Origin: Paenibacillus macquariensis
GTDB taxonomy: Bacteria > Bacillota > Bacilli > Paenibacillales > Paenibacillaceae
Assembly: GCF_900156375.1 (NCBI RefSeq)
Contig: NZ_FTNK01000011.1
Span: 62,001 to 126,000 of the forward strand
Direction of reading: 5' to 3'
Length of the DNA: 64,000 nucleotides
Of the stretch, positions 43,858-52,616 are shown piece by piece; position 1 is the first letter of the stretch, and the number at the start of each line of letters is the position of its first letter. Under the pieces are notes generated by a model. That model was not told where the DNA came from. It did no database searches and saw only the letters and a program-made list of their open reading frames with translations. The translations under genes and the position numbers were made by a program.

Positions 43858-43883
43858 AACAGCTCTAAATTCAATCTTATTCA

Positions 43884-44795
43884 TTATCTCATGTAGTCCA
43901 TTAAACTTGTAGACATAATCTGCGCCGATGATTTCAGCGCTGCTTGATATATCGTCTGTGCCGATGTTGCTTGGATCAGCAAGCTCGCAATATCAGCATC
44001 TTCAACCTTGGATTGCAACGTCGTCAAATTAAGATTACCATCTGTTAGACGATTCTGCACTAATTCTATTCTATTCGTCCTAGCCCCAACCTCAGTCTGG
44101 CTAGCAAGCATCTTGGTTGATCTAGATTCGATGTTCACTAACTGCGCACTAATAGCAGCAGTATTTCCGCTAGCTAAAGCCGCTGAGAGATCATCTAACA
44201 CCTTGAACACATTATCCGCATCAGTACTTGTTCCAAAGAACTCACTTCCAGAGGTATTCATACGGAAAGTAACCTCATCTCCTATGGAGTATTCAACGGC
44301 AGCTGTATCTGGATTGATATCAGAAAAATTCAACACTGTATCTGTAAGCTGGTACGGTGCCTTGTCATATTGTTGACCATTAAAAATGTATTTCCCTCGT
44401 ATTTGCGTATTCCCTATACCAACCAAGAGCTGCTTCAACTCTTTAATTTCTTGATCGACAGCATCCATTCCAGATTGCGGTAAAGTTCCATTTGCACCTT
44501 GAACAGTCAAGTCCTTGATGCGGTGCATAACTTCGCTAGCTTGAGACATGTTCGTATCCGTTGTATCCAGCCAACCTATCGCAGCATCCGTGCTAGTCTT
44601 GTACTGTTCATTAGAAGCTAGATCAGATCTATATCGAAGTGCATACGTTACACCCACTGGATCATCTGAAGGTTTGTTTAGTTTACGCCCCGTAGATATT
44701 TGGTTCTCCATCTTATTCATACTGTAATTATTGCGATTAAGATTACTCAGCAACTGTGAGTTCATCATGCCAGAAGTTACACGAATAGACACCAT
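43884..44795 (-). CDS. flgL: Flagellar hook-associated protein 3
   Basis: A 303-aa hook-filament junction protein related to flagellin: N-terminus MVSIRVTSGMMNSQLLSNLN, QISTGRKLNKPSDDPVGVTY, and C-terminus EDADIASLLIQATSAQTIYQ. GGGGGG precedes the ATG at 44795; the GTG next to it is equally well placed. It follows flgK by 16 bp. Confidence 0.94.
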   Translation of the reverse strand: MVSIRVTSGMMNSQLLSNLNRNNYSMNKMENQISTGRKLNKPSDDPVGVTYALRYRSDLASNEQYKTSTDAAIGWLDTTDTNMSQASEVMHRIKDLTVQGANGTLPQSGMDAVDQEIKELKQLLVGIGNTQIRGKYIFNGQQYDKAPYQLTDTVLNFSDINPDTAAVEYSIGDEVTFRMNTSGSEFFGTSTDADNVFKVLDDLSAALASGNTAAISAQLVNIESRSTKMLASQTEVGARTNRIELVQNRLTDGNLNLTTLQSKVEDADIASLLIQATSAQTIYQAALKSSAQIMSTSLMDYMR

Positions 44796-44811
44796 TTACC
44801 CCCCTTATTAA

Positions 44812-46374
44812 TTACCGACCTACGATTCCCGTACTGTTAATTAGTTTATTTAATAATTCATCTGTTGTTGTCATGAATCTCGAAGCTGCACCATAGGCAT
44901 GCTGATATTTAATTAAATTACTCATTTCTTCATCTAAGGAAACACCACTTATGGATTGACGACTTCCATTTACTTGATCTGTTAGTAACACTGCGTTCTG
45001 TACTTGTCGTTCTGCTTCTTTACTTTCAACCCCAATCTGTCCAACAATCGAGGTGAAGAAATCGTCAATAGTAGCTGTTTTTGAAAACGCTGCACCAAAA
45101 TCAAATTTACTAATCTTCAGTCCAGACATAAGAAGCGCCAACGAATTGTTTCCAGATACCACCTTTTCATCTGCCCCTGTACCGGCCGTACGAATAGAAG
45201 AAGCAATATAATTCGGGTCATCCTTAATGAGTTGACTTAATGTAACATTATCCGCTGAAAGTGGAGAACCATCTTTTGAAACAAAAAAGTCTCCACCCGC
45301 TGCAGGTGAATTACCTGCTAAAGTGTAACCGAGCTTATGCAATCCATTAATCCCATTAACCGTGACCTTTAAGTCACTTCCAAGTGTTCTATTATTATTA
45401 GCATTACTATAAAGAACATTATTGAGCATAGTTCCTTCAGGTAAGACTGAACCCGCTGGAAGAGTGATCTCGACTTGGCCATTAGCCAACGTATTAACCA
45501 ATTGATTCAACTGATTCTTATAATCTGCAACATAAACATCTTTAGAATAAAGTGTTCCGAAAGTCTCCCCCCCCGTTAAAGTCCCACCCTCATATCCTGC
45601 CTGCAGCATTGCCGCGGTAACCGGAGTAGTTACCGTATCTCCACTAACTACAATCTGTCCAGCTAGTGTTACTTGGTAACCCGTCTCCAAAGGAGCTACT
45701 TGAACATTAGCTAATTTGGACAACTGATCCATAGCATAATCGCGTTGATCTCGAAGATCATTGGCATTATCCCCTAGACTCTCGATCTTATTGATATTAG
45801 AATTCAAGCTAGCTACTTGACTCAATAACGAGTTCATACTTGAAGCTTGTAGGTCGACGCTATTCGTCAAATCACTAGATAAGTCATTCATCTGACGACT
45901 CATTTGATTAATTGAATCTGTGAGAGCCAAGGTTGTTTCTTTTACAATTTTGCGATTTGTGATATCCTGCGGATCCTTACTGAAATCAGACCAAGCATCC
46001 CAAAAGTTATTAATGACTTTAGCCAGACCACTGTCCGAAGGCTCATTAAGTGTGGCTTCTAACTTCCCTAAAGTTGAAAGACGAACATCCCATGCTCCCT
46101 GAGAAGAGCTCTCCTTACGGAACTGATCATCTAAGAACGATTCACGTATGCGTTCGATGGATACAAATTCAGATCCGGTTCCCAATTGCCCAGGAGCCGT
46201 TGAACGTAGAAAGGCAAAGGGTGCCATTGGTATTGATTCTGTCATCTTTACTACCTGTCGAGAATAACCTGGGGTATTAACATTTGCAATATTATGTCCT
46301 GTTGTACTCAACGCAGCCGTTTGGGTAAAGAGACTTCGTTTTGCCGTTTCTATAGAATGAAAGGTAGATGTCAT
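44812..46374 (-). CDS. flgK: Flagellar hook-associated protein 1
   Basis: 520-aa first junction protein. MTSTFHSIETAKRSLFTQ and ALSTTGHNIANVNTPGYSRQ form the conserved N-terminal rod/hook motif. The C-terminus has SGVSLDEEMSNLIKYQHAYG, then RFMTTTDELLNKLINSTG. AGGAGG stands five bases before the ATG. It lies in the flgM-flgN-flgK-flgL unit. Confidence 0.96.
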   Translation of the reverse strand: MTSTFHSIETAKRSLFTQTAALSTTGHNIANVNTPGYSRQVVKMTESIPMAPFAFLRSTAPGQLGTGSEFVSIERIRESFLDDQFRKESSSQGAWDVRLSTLGKLEATLNEPSDSGLAKVINNFWDAWSDFSKDPQDITNRKIVKETTLALTDSINQMSRQMNDLSSDLTNSVDLQASSMNSLLSQVASLNSNINKIESLGDNANDLRDQRDYAMDQLSKLANVQVAPLETGYQVTLAGQIVVSGDTVTTPVTAAMLQAGYEGGTLTGGETFGTLYSKDVYVADYKNQLNQLVNTLANGQVEITLPAGSVLPEGTMLNNVLYSNANNNRTLGSDLKVTVNGINGLHKLGYTLAGNSPAAGGDFFVSKDGSPLSADNVTLSQLIKDDPNYIASSIRTAGTGADEKVVSGNNSLALLMSGLKISKFDFGAAFSKTATIDDFFTSIVGQIGVESKEAERQVQNAVLLTDQVNGSRQSISGVSLDEEMSNLIKYQHAYGAASRFMTTTDELLNKLINSTGIVGR

Positions 46375-46388
46375 ATGTTCCTCCTCAA

Positions 46389-46889
46389 TTACGCACGCGT
46401 ATCAAAAACACCAGGGCGATTTATCCCATGAGTTTTGTCAGACGGATGCTGATAAAATGCTTCTTGTTCAGGATAGATCTTTAACACATCAATTGAAAAA
46501 TCAATATAAGATAATGCTTGTTGGATCAATTGCTGAGTTATATCATTTAACACTTTTAATTTATTTAGAGTCTCATTTAATTGAATATGTGCCGTTTGAA
46601 GTCGAAGCTTATCTTCCATTACAAACACAAGTCTAGAAACCTCAATTAAATTAAGATTCAAATTTGATTTAATTCCTTTTTCTTTCAAAAAGAGATTAAC
46701 AAATCTCAATCGTTCTACTTCAAGCTCCTCAATCTTTTTCACTATTTTTGATTCCGTGTTTACAAATGAAATAATTTGGTCCATTTCATTTGCAATTATG
46801 GAATTTTTTTTGAGTTGCCCCGTTTCGATCAAATTTTGATGCTCAACGTTCAACCTCTCCAAAACATTGATAAGCTTTTCTAATGCCAT
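46389..46889 (-). CDS. flgN: FlgN family flagellar chaperone
   Basis: A 166-aa, almost wholly helical protein (LEKLINVLERLNVEHQNLIE, LRLQTAHIQLNETLNKLKVL, NDITQQLIQQALSYIDFSID), the layout of FlgN/YvyG, which escorts FlgK and FlgL. The ATG at 46889 has AGGTG six bases upstream. A GTG at 46898 lies inside that site. Strongly AT-rich. Position between flgM and flgK supports the call. Confidence 0.85.
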   Translation of the reverse strand: MALEKLINVLERLNVEHQNLIETGQLKKNSIIANEMDQIISFVNTESKIVKKIEELEVERLRFVNLFLKEKGIKSNLNLNLIEVSRLVFVMEDKLRLQTAHIQLNETLNKLKVLNDITQQLIQQALSYIDFSIDVLKIYPEQEAFYQHPSDKTHGINRPGVFDTRA

Positions 46890-46898
46890 GTCATTCAC

Positions 46899-47183
46899 CT
46901 AGTTCTCAGGATTTTCTTTGAAATATGGTAGCAGCTTCTCAGCAAGCTTGTTACTATCTACTTGATACGTTCCAGAAGCCACCTGCTGTTTCAAATCCTG
47001 TACTTGTTGCGTACGTTCTGAATTGGCGCTACGCTCATTAGCCTGTAGCATTTCCATCGCTTCAGCTGAGATAGAAACCTCATCCTTACGTCGACTTCTC
47101 TTCTCTTCTGTCTTATGTCCTGACTCTATGTTGCGTTGGTAGGAATTTATAGCTCCTACACGTCCGGTCTCGTTAATCTTCAT
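46899..47183 (-). CDS. flgM: Anti-sigma factor FlgM
   Basis: A 94-aa negative regulator that binds SigD until the hook is complete. It starts at the ATG at 47183 (MKINETGRVGAINSYQRN) with GGAAGGTG upstream. The C-terminal half has the FlgM pattern DEVSISAEAMEMLQ, ... VASGTYQVDSNKLAEKLLPY. A possible SigA promoter (TTGACT-N16-TATGAA) lies just before it, after the yvyF terminator. Confidence 0.93.
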   Translation of the reverse strand: MKINETGRVGAINSYQRNIESGHKTEEKRSRRKDEVSISAEAMEMLQANERSANSERTQQVQDLKQQVASGTYQVDSNKLAEKLLPYFKENPEN

Positions 47184-47245
47184 AAGAATCACCTTCCTGT
47201 TCATTTCATAAAGGTTCAACCTTGTAAGTCAATAAAAAAGTAAAA

Positions 47246-47273
47246 ACCGATAACCTTTACTAAGTTTATCGGT
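47246..47273 (-). terminator. yvyF terminator
   Basis: 8-bp stem ACCGATAA/TTATCGGT with a 12-nt loop, followed on the - strand by a T-rich tail. Separates yvyF from flgM. Confidence 0.7.
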
Positions 47274-47313
47274 CTGAATTGAAACATATTTAATAGCTAG
47301 TTTAAGTATTCTG

Positions 47314-47724
47314 CTATTTATTGTATTTATTAACCGCGCTATAAGCACCTTTACCATGTAGATCAGCTTCTTTTCTAGCTTGCCCATCTTTAACGGATTG
47401 ACTTAATTCCTTGGTCAGTCGGGTTCTACAGGAAGGACACATGTTACTTTCTTTGATAAAAGTGGTCCCGCACACTTCGCATGGATAGCTAAGGTTAGGA
47501 GCATCAATGACGGAAATACGACCTTCTCGTATGAATTTAATGATCTGCCGTGTCGTTACTTCTGTAGCATCAGACAATTCTTCCATCGTCGAACCTCTAT
47601 GCTCTCTTAAAAACTCGGCGCATGCCTGATATTCAAGCTCGATCTTCTTCGTACAATCCGGACAAATATCTCTAAAGTTCATAGCAAAAAGCTTTCCGCA
47701 CCGCGGACAATTTCCAAGATTCAT
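47314..47724 (-). CDS. yvyF: YvyF-like flagellar operon protein
   Basis: A 136-aa protein with two zinc-ribbon-like Cys pairs at the N-terminus (CPRCGKLFAMNFRDICPDC), a central helix-turn-helix-like segment (MEELSDATEVTTRQIIKFIR) and a second four-Cys motif (CEVCGTTFIKESNMCPSC). This matches the TIGR03826 family that sits between comFC and flgM in Bacilli. It may be a regulator; no function is established. GGGAGTGG precedes the ATG. Confidence 0.9.
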   Translation of the reverse strand: MNLGNCPRCGKLFAMNFRDICPDCTKKIELEYQACAEFLREHRGSTMEELSDATEVTTRQIIKFIREGRISVIDAPNLSYPCEVCGTTFIKESNMCPSCRTRLTKELSQSVKDGQARKEADLHGKGAYSAVNKYNK

Positions 47725-47868
47725 CGATTTCCACTCCCTTAATCCATATAATACACATACCCTTATTATCTAATATATACAGATTAACTTATATGAGCAT
47801 ACTCCGTCTATCTTTTTAGCAGAACAAATTGTCAAAACATGTATGTAATTGGCGAATAACCCCACTTA

Positions 47869-48666
47869 TCAAGATCGCGCCCATGTGAGGCTGTAGATCT
47901 CCAGTAGATGTCCAATGACTTCACCCGCTCCCCACAATACTCGTGCACACGAATTTATTGTACTTCCGGTTGTATAGATATCATCGATGACTAAAATACG
48001 TAAAGGACTATTTACTCGTGATCTATGTCGAGATTCAAGAATATTTCGAATACTATTTATGATGTCAGGATCACCTTCAAATGTGTTCATCATATCACGA
48101 ATACGATCGCTCCGATTCTTCAGACTTTGCTTATCCGTATGACGCTCCCTTATAATCAGTCGTCGAAATGGAATTTGTGAAAGACCCGCTACTCCAATAG
48201 CTAATACCTCCGCTTGATTAAATCCACGTTCCTGAAGCCTGATTGAACTTACGGGTACGCAAGTGATGACATCTATCGTCCATTGTGAGTCCGTATGTCG
48301 ATGTTCATTCCTCATTCTATCAAATGCTTGTCCCAGCATCATAATCAGTAGCTCACTATATCTTTCATTTCCTCGATACTTATATTGTCCCAGCCATTCA
48401 CGCATTACAGGACTATACGCCACCGCACTACGATTGCATATGAAGAAACGTTCATGCCCACCCGTACGCGTACAATCCGGACAACCGATGTGCCGTCCGC
48501 AAGTTCTACAACGTGGTTGCCTAATCCATGGTATCTCATTGTAACAATCTCTGCATATCCCATGAATTTGTGTAGATCTATTCGTCATTCTTCCGCAAGT
48601 GAGACATGTCGCCACTGGGGGTGCAAGTAGTTGGTGTAGCGGATCTAATATTCTTCGCCAGATCAT
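47869..48666 (-). CDS. comFC: Competence protein ComFC (phosphoribosyltransferase-like)
   Basis: A 265-aa protein needed for DNA uptake or processing in transformation. The N-terminal Cys4 finger pair (CLTCG, CRDC, CRTCG, CPDC at about residues 21-65) precedes a PRTase domain with VPVSSIRLQERGFNQAEVLA and the PRPP loop ILVIDDIYTTGSTINSCA. AAAGGAGAG stands before the ATG at 48666. It lies 65 bp after comFA; comFB is absent. Confidence 0.94.
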   Translation of the reverse strand: MIWRRILDPLHQLLAPPVATCLTCGRMTNRSTQIHGICRDCYNEIPWIRQPRCRTCGRHIGCPDCTRTGGHERFFICNRSAVAYSPVMREWLGQYKYRGNERYSELLIMMLGQAFDRMRNEHRHTDSQWTIDVITCVPVSSIRLQERGFNQAEVLAIGVAGLSQIPFRRLIIRERHTDKQSLKNRSDRIRDMMNTFEGDPDIINSIRNILESRHRSRVNSPLRILVIDDIYTTGSTINSCARVLWGAGEVIGHLLEIYSLTWARS

Positions 48667-48731
48667 CGTTCTCTCCTTTTCAAATTAAAGGTTAGTCATG
48701 GATTGGTTCACACTCAATGATGTAATGACAC

Positions 48732-50993
48732 TTATCTATTCATAGGATCACGAGTTAAATAGCCACCCTTTTGTGCAATACGGTTCATTTTCTTGATCTG
48801 TGATATGGCACCCTTCTGTGAGCTTGTCCAATGGGCCGAGGCTAGGAATACGTTACCTGCAGGATCGTCTTTAGATCTACCCGCACGCCCAGCCATTTGG
48901 ATTAGTGACGCCTCATCAAATAGACCACTATCCGCGTCCAGAATAAATACATCACTACGGGGTACAGTCACTCCTCTTTCTAGAATCGTTGTCGTGATCA
49001 ATAGTCTAATCTGCGTATCACGAAAGGCTACCACCTTCTCTGATCGCTTTGGATCTACCGATGAAGTTCCTTCTATACGAATTCCAGGGATATAACGCCG
49101 TAATAACGCCACGAACGGTTCGATATGGCGAATACGGGAGACGAACACAAACAATTGTGCGCCTCGCTTAATAGATCGTTCCAAGTTGTGAAGAAGCTTA
49201 AGGGGAATCCGCCGTTGTTGCAGACAATGAGCCACCGATTTCATATCGTGCCGTCTAGGCACAGGTAGAGGGTGTCCATGGAAACGAACAGGTACTTTCG
49301 CATGAGGTAGTATACCGCGCGATGCTTCCCTCTGTAGTTGATGTGGAGGTGTTGCCGACAGATAGACGAACTTTCCATCCGGTTTGCAAGCATTCTGTGC
49401 CGCATAGGCCAACATCGGATCATTATGGAATGGGAAAGCATCAATTTCGTCAATGATAACGAGATCAAAATTCTGATAGAAGCGCATTAATTGGTGGGTT
49501 GTCGCGAGAGTCATTGTCCCGGGTCTCCACCGTTCTTCACTACCCCCATACAATGTAACTATCCTTTCATCTGGAAAAGCTCGCGCTAACCTTGGTGCAA
49601 GTTCAAACACGACATCCCTCCGGGGCGTGGCGACGAGTACACGTCCCCTAGCCTCTAGAATCGAAGCGAGTAACGGAAATATCATTTCTGTTTTGCCCGC
49701 TCCCGTGACCGCCCAAAGGAGGAAGCGATCGGGTGTGGACGGCATAGAAACGTATCGCTTCAGCCTCACTCGGCCTAAGCAAGCCCATGAGATCGGGGAG
49801 AGGCTTGAAGAATATGAAGGACGTGAGCTATTTGAGGTACTGAGGGTTCCCCCAGTTTCGGGCTTTTGATTTAATCCGCCGCGAGATTGAGAGGCACGCA
49901 TGGGCATAGCTCCGCCCCCTGCGGGCGGCTTCGCCAAGAACCGCAGCGCCGCGTCTGCGGCTGCGCTTTGCGCTGCACTTAGCCCCCACCGGCCCATGGC
50001 CTCGGTGGGGGAACCCCCTGCCGTGCCCCGCACGGCAGGCTGCGCTGCTCCGCGAAGCAGCAGCGTACAAGCGCGGCTGCGCCCCATCGCGAGGCATGCC
50101 TCGCAGTAGGCGCAAGCCGCACTGCCGCACGTGGCGCATGCCGTGCGGCCAAGGGCAACGCTACCGCAGCGGCGGCAGCCGGGGACCTTGCGGCGGCGCT
50201 GCCACGGCGCGCCGCGACTAGGCTTGGCGGCAGGAGCGACGCCTGCGCCAAGCACAAGCTGGCCCTGGAGATAGGCCAGCTGTGCGGCAGTGAACCAAGC
50301 GCCGGCTAGGGATGGCGCGGCCTCCGCAAGCAATCCATCAACCTCTGCCGCCAACAATGAGCGTCCTTGGAGTACTCTTGCTAGTTCGTTCGCTTCGCTG
50401 ATCATCTCCTGCATGACTCCACCATGTCGCAAGTCACCCGCTTTACGCCCACGTCCGGCATCCTTCCCTGAACTATCCCACAACACCTGAATCTTTTCTT
50501 CGCTTAACCGCTGCTCATTGACTTGTTCTATACGCTCCCTTCCTTTCATTGAATTACCCTTCAGCTCTTCCGACACCGCACTGTTCCCTAGCTCCATACT
50601 CCTTTGTCCCTGCTCCATCTTTGTCTGTGAATGAACATCTAAGCATCTAGTCACATTACTTTCACCTTTAACCTGCCATATCCACATGGATTTCTCACTT
50701 ATACAACTTCTATTTGAATTAAACTTGGCTTCTTCCGCAAGTTCTTCTTGGAGAGCTCCAATGGCATACTGTTTCCACTGATGCACATTCCACGAATCCA
50801 TCCCTCTCACTTGTACATCCAATTGTTCCATCTTCAGTGCCCATCCTAGTGGAATATCCTTCGCCAGTAACACCATCCTACATAACGGATCGCTACTCAC
50901 TTTAGCCCACCACAACAAATCCACTCTTATATCTAACGATATTCTAATCTCCCAGATTCCCGCATTTCGAATAACATATACAGTACTCCTCAT
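48732..50993 (-). CDS. comFA: Competence helicase ComFA (late competence protein)
   Basis: A 753-aa DNA-dependent ATPase that helps draw single strands into the cell. The C-terminal 350 residues are a DEAD-like helicase with Walker A AVTGAGKTE (about 430), IIDEIDAFPF, VYLSATPP, ERGVTVPRSDVF and QMAGRAGRS. A zinc finger typical of ComFA lies at about 273-305 (CRRCG, CATCG, CAYCEAC). The N-terminal 200 residues are longer than in Bacillus. Codons for about 215-370 are extremely GC-rich and hairpin-laden (see 49896-50345) but the frame stays open. AAGGAG is eight bases before the ATG. Confidence 0.93.
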   Translation of the reverse strand: MRSTVYVIRNAGIWEIRISLDIRVDLLWWAKVSSDPLCRMVLLAKDIPLGWALKMEQLDVQVRGMDSWNVHQWKQYAIGALQEELAEEAKFNSNRSCISEKSMWIWQVKGESNVTRCLDVHSQTKMEQGQRSMELGNSAVSEELKGNSMKGRERIEQVNEQRLSEEKIQVLWDSSGKDAGRGRKAGDLRHGGVMQEMISEANELARVLQGRSLLAAEVDGLLAEAAPSLAGAWFTAAQLAYLQGQLVLGAGVAPAAKPSRGAPWQRRRKVPGCRRCGSVALGRTACATCGSAACAYCEACLAMGRSRACTLLLRGAAQPAVRGTAGGSPTEAMGRWGLSAAQSAAADAALRFLAKPPAGGGAMPMRASQSRGGLNQKPETGGTLSTSNSSRPSYSSSLSPISWACLGRVRLKRYVSMPSTPDRFLLWAVTGAGKTEMIFPLLASILEARGRVLVATPRRDVVFELAPRLARAFPDERIVTLYGGSEERWRPGTMTLATTHQLMRFYQNFDLVIIDEIDAFPFHNDPMLAYAAQNACKPDGKFVYLSATPPHQLQREASRGILPHAKVPVRFHGHPLPVPRRHDMKSVAHCLQQRRIPLKLLHNLERSIKRGAQLFVFVSRIRHIEPFVALLRRYIPGIRIEGTSSVDPKRSEKVVAFRDTQIRLLITTTILERGVTVPRSDVFILDADSGLFDEASLIQMAGRAGRSKDDPAGNVFLASAHWTSSQKGAISQIKKMNRIAQKGGYLTRDPMNR
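49896..50345. repeat. GC-rich, hairpin-dense patch inside comFA
   Basis: About 450 bp of very high GC (estimated about 70%) in otherwise about 43% GC surroundings. It holds CCCCCACC/GGTGGGGG (49983-49990, 50004-50011), CCTGCCGTGC/GCACGGCAGG with a 3-nt loop (50017-50039), the 16-bp perfect palindrome GCGAGGCATGCCTCGC (50089-50104), and GCCGCAC/GTGCGGC pairs near 50117-50150. It encodes an Ala/Gly/Arg-rich stretch around the zinc finger. Confidence 0.7.
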
Positions 50994-51154
50994 TCCCCCA
51001 ACTCCTTCCTCTAGTGCAATAGAACAACTCGTCTACATCACAAAATCCGAACATATACCCACTTGCCTTTACATACAGGTACTAAATTTCTTACCTGCAG
51101 ATATAAAGTATCCTGTGGTTTACTTTTCTTATAAATGTTTATTGGGACGCAAAA

Positions 51155-51195
51155 AAGCACATTCTCCCAGAGTCCTGATCTTGGAGAGTGTGCTT
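51155..51195 (-). terminator. Terminator upstream of comFA
   Basis: 13-bp stem with one mismatch (AAGCACACTCTCC/GGAGAATGTGCTT on the - strand) followed by six T. It ends the transcript of the gene at 51340-51771. The rest of the 346-bp gap (50994-51339) holds this, the inverted repeat at 51209-51295 and no gene. Confidence 0.8.
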
Positions 51196-51208
51196 CACAC
51201 CTTACGTT

Positions 51209-51295
51209 ATAGATTGAACTAAAGTATGCGCTCACACGTTCAATCATTCCTAATGGGAATCATGATTATGGGAGTTCGTCTTTAGTTCAATCTAT
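51209..51295. repeat. 87-bp element bounded by 16-bp perfect inverted repeats
   Basis: Arms ATAGATTGAACTAAAG (51209-51224) and its exact complement (51280-51295) enclose 55 bp that contain a smaller dyad, ATTCC-taatg-GGAAT (51247-51260), and the palindrome AATCATGATT. Too long a loop for a terminator and no T-run. It could be a small mobile (MITE-like) element or a structured RNA. Confidence 0.5.
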
Positions 51296-51339
51296 CTACC
51301 TATACAATTGCTACCCGTCATCTACACCACCATATATTA

Positions 51340-51771
51340 TTAACCCTGCACATAGGGAATGCGCCTATCCTCCTGCGGTATTCTTAAATCTATCCATATG
51401 GGTCCTTCAGTGCTCGTGAGTGGTAAATAGCCTAACATATCATCTCCATCTACGACTCCTGCACAGACTTTTACAGATAGATCAAGTCCTGACCAATCAC
51501 GCATGGTGTGAATCATACTCACTGTTTCATCACTTGAGCCTTGATCAATAACCAGAACACGCAATGTCTTACCTTTCTGAAAAGCATACAACCACAACGC
51601 ACGTATATACCATTCAATCTTACGTTCATGGTTATACGTTACAAGTATATAATCGTTATGATATTCCTTTCGTCGATTCCCCTTCACTTTATAGGTTGTG
51701 GCGTATAATCCATGAACGATGGCAATTGCCAACCCATAAATGACAGCAATCCAGATTAATTGGATGACCAT
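51340..51771 (-). CDS. Membrane-anchored miniature GT2-like protein
   Basis: A 143-aa protein with one N-terminal membrane helix (IQLIWIAVIYGLAIAIVHGL) followed by a segment reading like the first half of a GT-A fold: DYILVTYNHERKIEWYIRAL, then LRVLVIDQGSSDETVSMI. The catalytic DxD and acceptor half are missing, and the protein simply ends at about the point where they would begin. A good AGGTG site precedes the ATG, and there is a terminator behind, so it looks like an intact small gene rather than a fragment. I do not know a function. Its neighbours are degU and comFA. Confidence 0.65.
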   Translation of the reverse strand: MVIQLIWIAVIYGLAIAIVHGLYATTYKVKGNRRKEYHNDYILVTYNHERKIEWYIRALWLYAFQKGKTLRVLVIDQGSSDETVSMIHTMRDWSGLDLSVKVCAGVVDGDDMLGYLPLTSTEGPIWIDLRIPQEDRRIPYVQG

Positions 51772-51889
51772 GGAGCTTCACCTCCCTCTTCACCAACAAT
51801 ATATGCTGATAGAGAAGCCTCGGTGACAAGATATGAGCATCCCGCCCACACCTTCGAGAAAAGGAACGGCTACATTCATATGTAATTTG

Positions 51890-52612
51890 TTAAAGGGTTA
51901 CCCAACCATATTTAATGGCATTAATAACCGCTTGCGTGCGATCATCAACTTCCATCTTTTGAAGGATGCTACTGACGTGATTCTTAACTGTCTTTTCACT
52001 GATAAAGAGAAATTCCCCAATCATCTTATTACTCTTTCCTTCAGCCATAAGACGCAACACTTCAGCTTCACGGCGAGTCAGTGGATTATTCTCTCCACCT
52101 ACAAATTTCACACCGGCTTCCTTGTCCGATCTTTCATTCACGGCCCCAGCTTCATTCACGTAAGTCATACGGCGTAACTGTTGAATCAGTTTACCTGTTA
52201 CTTTAGGATGAATAAAGGCATACCCTTGATGTACCGAGCGAATCGCATTAATAAGAGACTCTGCCTCCATGTCTTTCAGTAAATATCCATTGGCACCTTT
52301 ACGCAGTGTCTCAAACACGTAACTCTCATCATCATGAATAGACAAGATGATGACTTTGATGTCTGGGAATAGTCCTCGAAGTTTCTCTGTTGCTTCTACA
52401 CCATTCTCTAATGGCATATTAATGTCCATCAGTACAATGTCAGGTTTAACCTCATTACAGAACTCAAGTACTTGAATTCCATCGCCACATTCTCCGATGA
52501 CTTCCATATCCTCTTCCATGTTCAGAATACGCTTCAGACCTTCGCGAAACAATTGATGATCATCAGCTAAGAGAACTTTTATGGTTGTTTTTCCAGAATC
52601 CCGATTGTCCAT
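51890..52612 (-). CDS. degU: Response regulator DegU
   Basis: A 240-aa NarL/FixJ-type regulator controlling degradative enzymes, motility and competence. The receiver domain (about 10-127) has LADDHQLFREGLKRI and the phosphoacceptor Asp in PDIVLMDINMP. The C-terminal LuxR-type HTH is at about 173-235 (NPLTRREAEVLRLMAEGKSN, ISEKTVKNHVSSIL). It is 4 bp after degS. Identification relies on the degS pairing as well as sequence. Confidence 0.95.
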   Translation of the reverse strand: MDNRDSGKTTIKVLLADDHQLFREGLKRILNMEEDMEVIGECGDGIQVLEFCNEVKPDIVLMDINMPLENGVEATEKLRGLFPDIKVIILSIHDDESYVFETLRKGANGYLLKDMEAESLINAIRSVHQGYAFIHPKVTGKLIQQLRRMTYVNEAGAVNERSDKEAGVKFVGGENNPLTRREAEVLRLMAEGKSNKMIGEFLFISEKTVKNHVSSILQKMEVDDRTQAVINAIKYGWVTL

Positions 52613-52616
52613 TGCG

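Noticed and set aside
49828..50257. Several overlapping ORFs on both strands within comFA
   Set aside because: They arise from the high GC content, which lacks stop codons in all frames; comFA motifs fix the real frame.
51038..51247. 69-codon - strand ORF before comFA
   Set aside because: It crosses a terminator hairpin and an inverted repeat, has no ribosome binding site and an implausible composition.
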